Below are positions 17,778-25,198 of a stretch of DNA of 39,946 nucleotides, piece by piece. The stretch spans positions 1 to 39,946 of the forward strand of contig DGII01000165.1 in the NCBI GenBank assembly GCA_002393095.1. Reading direction: 5' to 3'. Under the pieces are notes generated by a model. The model was not told the origin of the DNA. It saw only the letters and a program-made list of their open reading frames with translations, and did no database searches. The DNA comes from Lachnospiraceae bacterium UBA3826 (GTDB lineage Bacteria; Bacillota; Clostridia; Lachnospirales; Lachnospiraceae). The translations under genes were made by a program, and so were the position numbers. The first letter of the stretch is position 1. Each line of letters starts with the position of its first letter.

Positions 17778-19632
17778 GCTCCAATTCATACAGATCTGCA
17801 TACTTAAGCTGCCTTATTATGGAGAGAGTTCTCTCTTCTCCGCCGAGCTCAAGCATATTCTTAAGTCTCTCCATGGCCTCATCACTCCTTGCGGAGTAGA
17901 CATAGATACGATCCGCTGTCGCAATATCACTATCCGATATCTCATCCTTATTGTCGGCACTGATGAAAAAAATCCTGTCATACTGCATAAGCTCTGCGGC
18001 ATCATCCCATATCATCCACTGATTATCAGGATTGTATATATACACTATTGTATCATCCTCATGCTCTGCTGCCCATTCACGGAACTTTGCATCTTCTTCA
18101 TATAAGAACAGTACCTTGCCTCTGTACAGACCGTATATCTGTACAAAGCAGGCAGATATCATTATTATGCACAGGATCAGTTGCTCCGCACTTATCTTAG
18201 AGCCCTTCTTATCATCAGGGTTGCTTATGCCTTTAAGGTTAATGCCAATCCCAAGGACTATTAAGAGAATTATGAGTCCATACACAGGCATCTCATATCT
18301 TACGGCCTCCTCAGCATTAAGCAGGGCCGTCTTGAGTACAACAAGAAAATACCCTGCCGTTACAAAGCCGATAAGACCTATGCGGTGATCAAAGAACCTG
18401 CCCTCATCCTGTCTCTTACCCCTGCTCCTTCGATATCTCTGATACAGATAAAACATCAGTACCTCCAGTATCAACAGATAGAAGAAATCATATATGAGAT
18501 ACTCATTCAGCAGCCCTACGAAGAGTCCTGCCCTCTCCCTTAGATTGCCCATATCGAAGAAGGCAGCCGTAGCCTCCGTACCGCGATAACCTCTGAATAT
18601 ATGACGAAGCATCGAAGGATAATATATGACCGATGCTATAAGTCCTGTGATGATCGCAGCGGCATATCCCAAAGCATTGCGTATATCTGCATGATATACG
18701 GGCTTATCACCCACTGTACTACCTACCTTTTCTCTCGATGTATTGCCTGAAGGCGATATAAGCATATACAATGTCATATATGCCGCAGTGAAAAAGAGAA
18801 ACACTATGTAATAATAATGAACCTGTGTTCCTATAAATGTCATGGCGATGATTCCGATCCCACAGAGTAATGTATTCCATCGCCTTTTCCTCTCATTATC
18901 CGCCTCTGCTCCCTTAAGCAAAGCATCTGTTCTATCAGACCGTATATTCTCCACATACCCTATGATCCTGAGATTAAAGTATATGGTCAACAGACATATA
19001 AATGTTAAAAGCACATACATCCGTATGAACATGACACCGCTTAAGACAGCCGGTGAAAAGCCATAAAGGAAAATGATAAAAGCAGTCAGTAGTTGACATA
19101 ACTTATAATGCCTGTTATCATCTTTTTCTCCTAAAATACGCAGGTGCGGCTTGTTATATTGTTTACATAATATCTCATTGCATATCCCGATAAGTACCGG
19201 AAAACTAAGTAGCCAGAATATCAGATTGACTGTAAGTCCCTGCCACTTGGAGAAAACTCCCGGAGTAAGAGAACATACAGTATGAAGGATATAATAATAG
19301 AGAGGCGGATGTACATCATAGGTCTGCATGAGCTTAACCATACCATAGTTAAAGCCCTGCCCCCTAAGCACCTTGAATTCGTCCGATATCTCCGAGGTGT
19401 CCATCCATTCATTATCTGTAGGTATCAGTCCATAGGATACGTTGGAGGAATAATAAGAGTAGTATTCATCATAGTGGAATCCCTCCTTTTTCGTACAGAA
19501 ATAAAATGCTGCAATAAATTGCAGCATTATAATAACCATAAGTATCACGGCATATGTGTACTTATTGGGCTCAGTCTTATATCTGTCGGATAAACCGGCA
19601 GTGTTCTTAAGCATATTCCTGTTATCATCCAT
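17767..19632 (-). CDS. GT39-like polytopic glycosyltransferase
   Basis: A membrane protein of about 621 residues with a dozen hydrophobic segments. After the first membrane segment comes the loop KKEGFHYDEYYSYYSSN, whose DE pair is the usual catalytic or metal position in GT-C proteins of the PMT/GT39 type. A second external loop holds YDVHPPLYYYILHTV, another family hallmark. Such enzymes use polyprenyl-phosphate sugars, consistent with the GtrB-like gene in this cluster, but the link is inference. A C-terminal soluble part of about 110 residues includes IVYIYNPDNQWMIWDD. I chose the ATG at 19632 over an adjacent TTG. The stop codon lies inside the last copy of a 15-bp tandem repeat. Confidence 0.8.
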   Translation of the reverse strand: MDDNRNMLKNTAGLSDRYKTEPNKYTYAVILMVIIMLQFIAAFYFCTKKEGFHYDEYYSYYSSNVSYGLIPTDNEWMDTSEISDEFKVLRGQGFNYGMVKLMQTYDVHPPLYYYILHTVCSLTPGVFSKWQGLTVNLIFWLLSFPVLIGICNEILCKQYNKPHLRILGEKDDNRHYKLCQLLTAFIIFLYGFSPAVLSGVMFIRMYVLLTFICLLTIYFNLRIIGYVENIRSDRTDALLKGAEADNERKRRWNTLLCGIGIIAMTFIGTQVHYYYIVFLFFTAAYMTLYMLISPSGNTSREKVGSTVGDKPVYHADIRNALGYAAAIITGLIASVIYYPSMLRHIFRGYRGTEATAAFFDMGNLRERAGLFVGLLNEYLIYDFFYLLILEVLMFYLYQRYRRSRGKRQDEGRFFDHRIGLIGFVTAGYFLVVLKTALLNAEEAVRYEMPVYGLIILLIVLGIGINLKGISNPDDKKGSKISAEQLILCIIMISACFVQIYGLYRGKVLFLYEEDAKFREWAAEHEDDTIVYIYNPDNQWMIWDDAAELMQYDRIFFISADNKDEISDSDIATADRIYVYSARSDEAMERLKNMLELGGEERTLSIIRQLKYADLYELEHIE

Positions 19633-19677
19633 CAATAGAACCTGTCACAGATAAGAAGTGCCAAATCATATATTAAG

Positions 19678-20532
19678 TCAGCACTGACAACCCAATCCCT
19701 TCATATATTCGGCAAGAGCATCATGCCAGTCTGCGAACTCATATCCGCCTACCATCCTTAGCATATAATTCTCAAGTACCGAGCTTAATGGTCTCGGAGC
19801 CGCAGCTCCGTACTCATCGGTACTGACTCTGATAACCTTGGTATCCTTGCCTGCAAGCCTGAATATCTCCTCGGCAAAATCCGCCCATGAGCATCGTCCC
19901 TCACAGGTAGCATGATAGGTACCATAATTGTGTGTAAATATGATGCTGTCTATTGCCTTAACAAGCTCTGCAGTCGAAGTTGGTGTACCGAACTGGTCGC
20001 TTACAACCTTTACTTCTTTATGATCCTCCGCAAGCTTAAGCATGGTTCCTACAAAATTCTTACCTTCCCCGTATAACCATGCGGTACGGAGAATGAAATA
20101 TTTATGGCAGAACTGTCTGACAAAATCCTCTGCTCTGTTCTTTGTTATACCATATACAGTCTTGGGATTAGGCTCATCATACTCCATATAAGGCGTTGAC
20201 TTGGTTCCGTCAAAGATATAGTCCGTCGAAATATGCACAAGTCTTGCATCCACACTCTGTGCGGCAATGGCAAGATTCCTTGCCCCTAAGGTATTAACCT
20301 TGAAGGCCAGATCCTTGTTGGTCTCACAGGCATCTACGGCAGTATAAGCCGCACAATTGATAATGGCATAGGGTCTCTCTCCCCTTGCAAGCTCAATTAC
20401 CGCCTCTATATCAGTGATATCCAATTCATCAACATCTGTATTGATGAATTCCAATCCTCTCTTATCCGCATAGAACCTGTTAAGCTCTCTTCCCAACTGT
20501 CCGTTGCAGCCTGTTATGATTATCTTCTTCAT
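19678..20532 (-). CDS. rfbD: dTDP-4-dehydrorhamnose reductase
   Basis: A reductase of about 284 residues that makes the last step of dTDP-L-rhamnose synthesis. It has MKKIIITGCNGQLGRELNRF with the NADPH loop, IINCAAYTAVDACE, VHISTDYIFDGTK, the VYGITKNRAED YxxxK pair, and ILRTAWLYGEG with GTPTSTAELV, all typical of RfbD/RmlD. I place the start at the ATG at 20532, preceded by GGAGATACGA, not at an upstream codon at 20577. The other three rhamnose genes are not in the window, so rfbA, rfbB and rfbC must lie elsewhere if the pathway is complete. It sits between murD and the exopolysaccharide genes. Confidence 0.9.
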   Translation of the reverse strand: MKKIIITGCNGQLGRELNRFYADKRGLEFINTDVDELDITDIEAVIELARGERPYAIINCAAYTAVDACETNKDLAFKVNTLGARNLAIAAQSVDARLVHISTDYIFDGTKSTPYMEYDEPNPKTVYGITKNRAEDFVRQFCHKYFILRTAWLYGEGKNFVGTMLKLAEDHKEVKVVSDQFGTPTSTAELVKAIDSIIFTHNYGTYHATCEGRCSWADFAEEIFRLAGKDTKVIRVSTDEYGAAAPRPLSSVLENYMLRMVGGYEFADWHDALAEYMKGLGCQC

Positions 20533-20568
20533 TCGTATCTCCATTCCGAAGCGTTGATAAGGTGGATA

Positions 20569-20593
20569 CCGGATCACTTATCCGGCAATGCCG
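20569..20593 (-). other. overlapping alternative hairpins between murD and rfbD
   Basis: In the 107-nt gap, CCGGAT-CACTT-ATCCGG (20569 to 20585) and CGGCA-A-TGCCG (20583 to 20593) are inverted repeats that share three bases and so cannot form fully at the same time in RNA. There is no U-tract, so this is not a typical terminator. The rfbD ribosome site lies about 30 nt further down. Confidence 0.5.
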
Positions 20594-20639
20594 TATTGAG
20601 TCCGTGACGCTCCTGCACAGACTGTCTTATGAACTGATA

Positions 20640-21836
20640 TTATCCTATCATAATTAAGCTTTTGAAACAATCTCCCCGTTCCTCAAAATTCTTAAAATGA
20701 TCGTATGATGCCGATGCCGGGGACAGGATTATCGCACCCTTATCCGTTATCTCTTCCGCTCTCTTTACTGCTGCTTTAAGGTCTTCCTCATAGTATGTAT
20801 TCGGAAGAGTTGATATGACACCTGTGTCATATATCCTCCTGCCGGATGCATACATACATATGTAATTGTATTCCGGATGAGCGGGTATATAATCCGTAAG
20901 CTTAGTATAGTCTATCCCTCTATCCATTCCGCCAATAAGTACTGTTTTTGCCTCCGGTATACTTTCAAGCGAGCTGATTGCCGCTTCAGGAATAGTGGAT
21001 ATGGAATCATCATAATAAGTCACATCTCCTCTTCGTCCTGAGTATTCAAGCCTATGCGGAAGTCCCGGTGTCTCGGAAAGTACCCTTTTGACCTTATCCG
21101 GATCACATCCGAAGCATTCCGTGGCTATCCTGAATACGAATTCCGCATTGTAGCGGTTATGTGCACCGGGTATGAGCATCTCGTATTCTCCCACATCCTT
21201 CTGCCCGATGATCGTTGTATCTGCCAGAGTTTCGATCTTAGGAACATTCTCACCTGCGTAGAATATGTCTCCTGATATCTGATTGGCTGCTATATGAGCC
21301 TTAGCTTCGAAGTATCTGTCTACCGTATCATAATAATCAAGGTGTTCCTCATACAGATTAAGAAATACCGCTATATGTGGAGAAACGGTCAGATGCGCCA
21401 ATTGATGGCAGCTCATCTCATATACGACTATAGTATCTTTTGTCACTTCCCCATAGCTGTCAAGACAAGGCTTACCTATATTACCAAGCAGAAGCACCGG
21501 TCTGTCCGTACACTTTGATAATACCGTATACAGGAGCATACTGGTGGTACTCTTACCCTTGGTACCGGTGATGCCTATGACTCGATCCCTGTACGCTTCA
21601 AGGAATAATTGCGTCTGAGAGGTGTACTTCGGATCATCCTCATCCATTCTGATACCTGGACTTTTGACTATCAGATCATACTTATCATCATCTATACCCA
21701 CCCTGTCACCTTCGTATATGCTGACACTTGCAGGCTTTGCACATCTTTTAAGGAAGCTCTCCGTAGACTTCCCTTCCCTGCCGTATCCCCATATCAGTAT
21801 TCTCTTATTTTCTATATCTCTCAATATGTCTTTCAC
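20640..21836 (-). CDS. murD: MurD-type ligase, probably UDP-MurNAc-L-Ala--L-Glu ligase (MurD2)
   Basis: A Mur ligase of 398 residues. A short N-terminal Rossmann domain (ILIWGYGREGKSTESFL) is followed by the ATP loop GITGTKGKST at 88 to 97, YEMSCHQLAHL near 139, LNLYEEHLDYY near 159, HNRYNAEF near 226, and DDSISTIPEA with LIGGMDRGIDY in the C-terminal domain. The end LSPASASYDHFKNFEERGDCFK is specific to MurD. It is some 50 residues shorter than the MurD norm. Standard MurD adds D-Glu; next to a MurL gene, as in Xanthomonas oryzae, the ligase (MurD2) adds L-Glu, so that role is inferred from context. The start is a GTG at 21836, the only suitable start before the Rossmann strand, with a weak ribosome site just below the 53-bp array. 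Confidence 0.88.
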   Translation of the reverse strand: MKDILRDIENKRILIWGYGREGKSTESFLKRCAKPASVSIYEGDRVGIDDDKYDLIVKSPGIRMDEDDPKYTSQTQLFLEAYRDRVIGITGTKGKSTTSMLLYTVLSKCTDRPVLLLGNIGKPCLDSYGEVTKDTIVVYEMSCHQLAHLTVSPHIAVFLNLYEEHLDYYDTVDRYFEAKAHIAANQISGDIFYAGENVPKIETLADTTIIGQKDVGEYEMLIPGAHNRYNAEFVFRIATECFGCDPDKVKRVLSETPGLPHRLEYSGRRGDVTYYDDSISTIPEAAISSLESIPEAKTVLIGGMDRGIDYTKLTDYIPAHPEYNYICMYASGRRIYDTGVISTLPNTYYEEDLKAAVKRAEEITDKGAIILSPASASYDHFKNFEERGDCFKSLIMIG

Positions 21837-21882
21837 TTTTTGCCGTTTTTACCCTGATTTCCTGAGCACATTTTTATAATAC
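21837..21882. other. leader between the 53-bp array and the murD GTG start
   Basis: This 46-bp stretch has no repeat unit. On the minus strand it reads as an A-rich leader with GGAAATC and CAGGGTAAAAACGGC before AAAAA-GTG. The GGG is 15 nt or more from the GTG, so ribosome binding looks weak. Translation of murD may depend on upstream events in the transcript, but that is inference. Confidence 0.45.
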
Positions 21883-22294
21883 ATAGGACTAAATCGTTTT
21901 TTTCATCACTTAGTCCTACATTTCTTGCCTGCCACATAGGACTGATCTATCTAATTCTTCATCTGGTCCTATATTTCTCACCTGTCAAATAGGACTGAAC
22001 TATCTAATTCTTCATTTAGTCCTACATTTCTCACCTGTCAAATAGGACTGGTCTATCAAGTTCTCCATTTAGTCCTATATTTCTCGCTCGTCTCATAGGA
22101 CTTGTCTATCTTATTTTCCATTTAGTCCTACATTTCTCGCTTATCTCATAGGACTGATCTATAAAATTCTTCATTTAGTCCTACATCTCTCACCTGTCAC
22201 ATAGGACTGATCTATCACGTTCTCCATCTAGTCCTACATTTCTCGCTTATCTCATAGGACTGATTTATAAAATTCTCCATTTAGTCCTACACAT
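21883..22294. repeat. 53-bp tandem array of eight units with alternating inverted half-sites
   Basis: This fills the 457-bp gap between the MurL and MurD genes. ATAGGACT starts at 21883, 21936, 21989, 22042, 22095, 22148, 22201 and 22254, an exact 53-bp period. Each unit also holds an inverted AGTCCT half-site, at 21912, 21965 (GGTCCT), 22018, 22071, 22124, 22177, 22230 and 22283. Half-sites therefore alternate every 27 and 26 bp. Between them lie semi-conserved stretches: a TCTAT...TTCTTCAT or TTCTCCAT side, and a CATTTCTC side with two variants (CACCTGTCA and CGCTTATCTC). Units differ at several positions, so the array is old or diverging. 53 is not a multiple of three, so it is not coding. 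In RNA each half-site could pair with either neighbour. Confidence 0.95.
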
Positions 22295-23796
22295 TAGTCC
22301 TCCACGGTCTGTGACATTATCTCATAACGGAGCATCTCCGCTAAGGATGCAGGCAGTGCATGTTCATCATTCCATTCCTTAAGCATGGCTTTAATATCAT
22401 CATCCGCACTGTCTGCGCCGGTATTATCAAGGTAGTCTCCATATCTATCTGTCAGCAGACTTCTGCCACCCCGTGCTCTGTAATATCTCATTGCGGCCGT
22501 AGCCTCACGCCTTGTTCCCACACACTCGAAGGGCTTATTCTCATCTATACCGACCAGCTCTCTGAAATCCCTATCAAGACTTTCCTTATCAAGCAGCTTC
22601 TCTCCGAATATGTCCGTAAGCTCGCTTTCTGCCATAAAAGGTGAAAGTATGATATATACGAAGAGACACTTGGGACAATCACAGCACCATATACCCTGCT
22701 TACTTCCCACATTACAGCTTCTGAATACCTTATGATAATCCTTAAAGCTCGCAAAAAGGGCAGCTATCTGCATCTCAGTAAGCGGTCTGAGCATACTGAA
22801 ATAGTGAATGTCCGAATCCGTGACATCACTCAGATATTCATTAAAATCTCTTTCAAATTCATAGCTTTTGGAATACTGGTGATTGACAAAAGAATCCCTG
22901 ACTGTGCTTTCATTGGCACTGTTCTCATTGGATAGTACAATGTATTGTCTGCCCAGAATATATGATGCTATCACTGATGAAAAAGCAACTATTGCAGAAA
23001 AAGGGGTATGACCGTTCAGATACCCTTTGGCATTAAGCTCAAGCATCCTCTTATCCAACACCCTTTTCGCGGTATAGTCTCCGCTTTTATGCCCGCACAC
23101 ATCAATTACGGCTTTTGTTGTTGAATTGCCGTTCACGGAATAGGTCACTATGTCCTTACCCTTAAGAAGTTCAAGGCTTACAACCGAGTCCTTACCTCCC
23201 CCTACAGGAACCAGAAAACCTTCATAGCTTCCATCATCATGAAGCCTTTTTGATTCCTCTGAGCCTGTCCGACATACAATAAACTCACCATCAGGCTGTT
23301 TGGCTACCGCATCATCATTCAGTCTGTCGGACTGATCTGCAGGTGCCTTAATCCTCACAAGCTCTTCCTCTGACACCTCTATACCGTTACGGTACATGAA
23401 TTCTCCAAGCCCGTTATATATAAGCTTCGACCACCATTTACACTGCTTATCGCTTAGAGAACGACACTCTACTCTGAATAGCTTAGGACATGTTATCTTA
23501 TAATAGCTGATGCATTCCACCATACCAAGGTTAAAGATAAGCTCGTTAAGTATCCTGTCATTCTTAATATTGATATCCCGGCCGGATGCTTCGGATGGGC
23601 TACTGCTGCCAGAATCCAAAGCAGCTTTGGGAAAAGTCCATTTTGCATTGAAAGAGCTAAGACCCGGTATCTCGAATTCATATACCACGTGATATGCTCC
23701 GTCACGTTCATCTATGGAATAACCCTTATATATGAACTCACTGTATTCTTCTCTGAGTTTATCAAAGCTTTTTTTATCAGCCATTACACAATTCAT
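22294..23796 (-). CDS. murL: MurL: UDP-MurNAc-L-Ala-L-Glu epimerase
   Basis: A protein of up to 500 residues matching the MurL family, which epimerises the terminal L-Glu of UDP-MurNAc-L-Ala-L-Glu to D-Glu using ATP and Mg2+ (shown for Xanthomonas oryzae). Visible signatures are FNLGMVECISYYK near 88 and the PP-loop-like VPVGGGKDSVVSLELL at 196 to 211. Further on are LNAKGYLNGHTPFSA near 254, VLSNENSANES near 287, VNHQYSKSYEFERDF near 304, a Cys cluster CNVG...WCCDCPKC at 361 to 377, and KPFECVGTR near 421. All family landmarks are present, so it should be active. The start is 23796 or the ATG at 23784; an AAGGG abuts the first and is 12 nt from the second. The last codons (GAG GAC TAA) resemble the adjoining repeat half-site. 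Confidence 0.88.
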   Translation of the reverse strand: MNCVMADKKSFDKLREEYSEFIYKGYSIDERDGAYHVVYEFEIPGLSSFNAKWTFPKAALDSGSSSPSEASGRDINIKNDRILNELIFNLGMVECISYYKITCPKLFRVECRSLSDKQCKWWSKLIYNGLGEFMYRNGIEVSEEELVRIKAPADQSDRLNDDAVAKQPDGEFIVCRTGSEESKRLHDDGSYEGFLVPVGGGKDSVVSLELLKGKDIVTYSVNGNSTTKAVIDVCGHKSGDYTAKRVLDKRMLELNAKGYLNGHTPFSAIVAFSSVIASYILGRQYIVLSNENSANESTVRDSFVNHQYSKSYEFERDFNEYLSDVTDSDIHYFSMLRPLTEMQIAALFASFKDYHKVFRSCNVGSKQGIWCCDCPKCLFVYIILSPFMAESELTDIFGEKLLDKESLDRDFRELVGIDENKPFECVGTRREATAAMRYYRARGGRSLLTDRYGDYLDNTGADSADDDIKAMLKEWNDEHALPASLAEMLRYEIMSQTVED

Positions 23797-23867
23797 CCCT
23801 TAACAGGTAGTATTATCGATTCTCCGACATTAATATACTCTCAGATCCATCCTTAGCATCATGCGGA

Positions 23868-25079
23868 TCACTGTCCGCCTTCAGAATTATCATCCATACC
23901 GTCTGCTACAGCTTCGCCTTCCCCATTCTCTGTAGCTTCACCTTCATCTGTTCCCTCAGAGTTCTCTTCCTCGGCATATGGATCGATCTCATATCCTTCA
24001 TAGAAGCCGTGTTCATTCATCCAGTCTACCCACAGATGATAGTGTTGTGCGGTTATATGCACACCATCCCTTGTTATATCGCTTCTTAAGTAACCTTCCT
24101 CATCCACAAGCGCCGGATTAACATCAAAGTAGAATATATCCTCACCATTGGCGTAGCAGGCTATCGCCACATTTTTATCATTAATATTGGCATTATTGGT
24201 CACATTGTCGGAATTGTCCCTCTCCTTGGTCACAAAGGTATTGCCTATGATAACAATCGGTGTCTCCGGCTGATATTCCCTTATGGTTGCCAGTATCTCA
24301 CCGAATCTCTGACCGTAATCTGCCGTGTCCATACCGATCTCATTGATACCCAGCATAATGAATATCATCCTGTACGGACCTACCTCAAGAAGCTCCGGAA
24401 GAGTAGCATTCATACCGTTGATGACACTTAAGTTGGCCTCCATTATATTATATACACTTGTTCCGTTCTTATATGCAAAGAAGGCTTTGTTCCACCCTGA
24501 ATAGGTTCCCAGACCGCCTATTCTTGAATCTCCTATAAAAAGACAATTCTCATAATAATCCGGATTGCCTATGTGCGTATAGTGATACTCACTTGTAATC
24601 GGTCTTACCCCCGGATTGGAATAATACCTTGATCTTGGTTCTCCCGTATCCCATGTGATGTACTTCACGGCTCCGCCACCCTCTATGTAATATGGGATTT
24701 CTCCGTACATCTCCATATATTCTTCATCGCTTATAATAACCTCTTCTTCCTCAGAGGACTCTTCCTCAACAGCATCCGAGGACGGTTCTTCAGCCATTAT
24801 GTCGGTAGCCTCCTTAACAGCATCCGTCACAACAGGCGCCTCCTCAACCTTCTGTACAGGCTCCGGCTCCGGTTCCGGCTCATTAACCGGCCGCTCATCT
24901 AAAAGTACGGCAGCGAATACAGGATGTTCCCATGTAAGCTTCCATTCATATTCACCCATGGCGGACATAATGACGCCAAATGCCATCATACCCGTGATCG
25001 TCAGGCATATCATTATGAAAAGAGGGCATTTTGCGATCTTCTTTTTTTTCTTTTTTACCTTCTTATCAGCACTACCCAT
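23868..25079 (-). CDS. membrane-anchored SGNH/GDSL-type hydrolase
   Basis: A 403-residue protein. A very basic N-terminus (KKVKKKKKKIAK) precedes one membrane segment at about 20 to 40, so the rest should be outside the cell. Residues 65 to 120 form a Pro/Glu-rich acidic linker. The SGNH domain follows: block I FIGDSR with Ser185, block III LGINE with Asn246, and block V DGVH with Asp338 and His341. The C-terminal tail is Glu/Gly-rich. Paired with the MBOAT gene directly upstream, it probably takes part in O-acyl (for example acetyl) transfer to, or removal from, an extracellular glycan, like AlgJ/AlgX-type partners. The substrate is not known from sequence. The ribosome site is weak. Confidence 0.82.
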   Translation of the reverse strand: MGSADKKVKKKKKKIAKCPLFIMICLTITGMMAFGVIMSAMGEYEWKLTWEHPVFAAVLLDERPVNEPEPEPEPVQKVEEAPVVTDAVKEATDIMAEEPSSDAVEEESSEEEEVIISDEEYMEMYGEIPYYIEGGGAVKYITWDTGEPRSRYYSNPGVRPITSEYHYTHIGNPDYYENCLFIGDSRIGGLGTYSGWNKAFFAYKNGTSVYNIMEANLSVINGMNATLPELLEVGPYRMIFIMLGINEIGMDTADYGQRFGEILATIREYQPETPIVIIGNTFVTKERDNSDNVTNNANINDKNVAIACYANGEDIFYFDVNPALVDEEGYLRSDITRDGVHITAQHYHLWVDWMNEHGFYEGYEIDPYAEEENSEGTDEGEATENGEGEAVADGMDDNSEGGQ

Positions 25080-25198
25080 AATTTATAATACTCTTACCAT
25101 GTTATTAATTATTCCGCACTTTACGCTGCCGGCCATCTCTGCCTGTGCTCACTTAAGAAATGCATCCGCCTTCTGTAGCTGATTATCTCAGCTCGCAC

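Noticed and set aside
21883..22294. CRISPR array
   Set aside because: The whole 53-bp unit is semi-conserved, half-sites alternate in orientation every 26 to 27 bp, and there are no unique spacers between identical repeats. No cas gene is in the window.
25176..25196. AGCTGA/TCAGCT inverted repeat after the MBOAT gene
   Set aside because: The stem is only 6 bp with no U-tract; it is too weak to call as a terminator.
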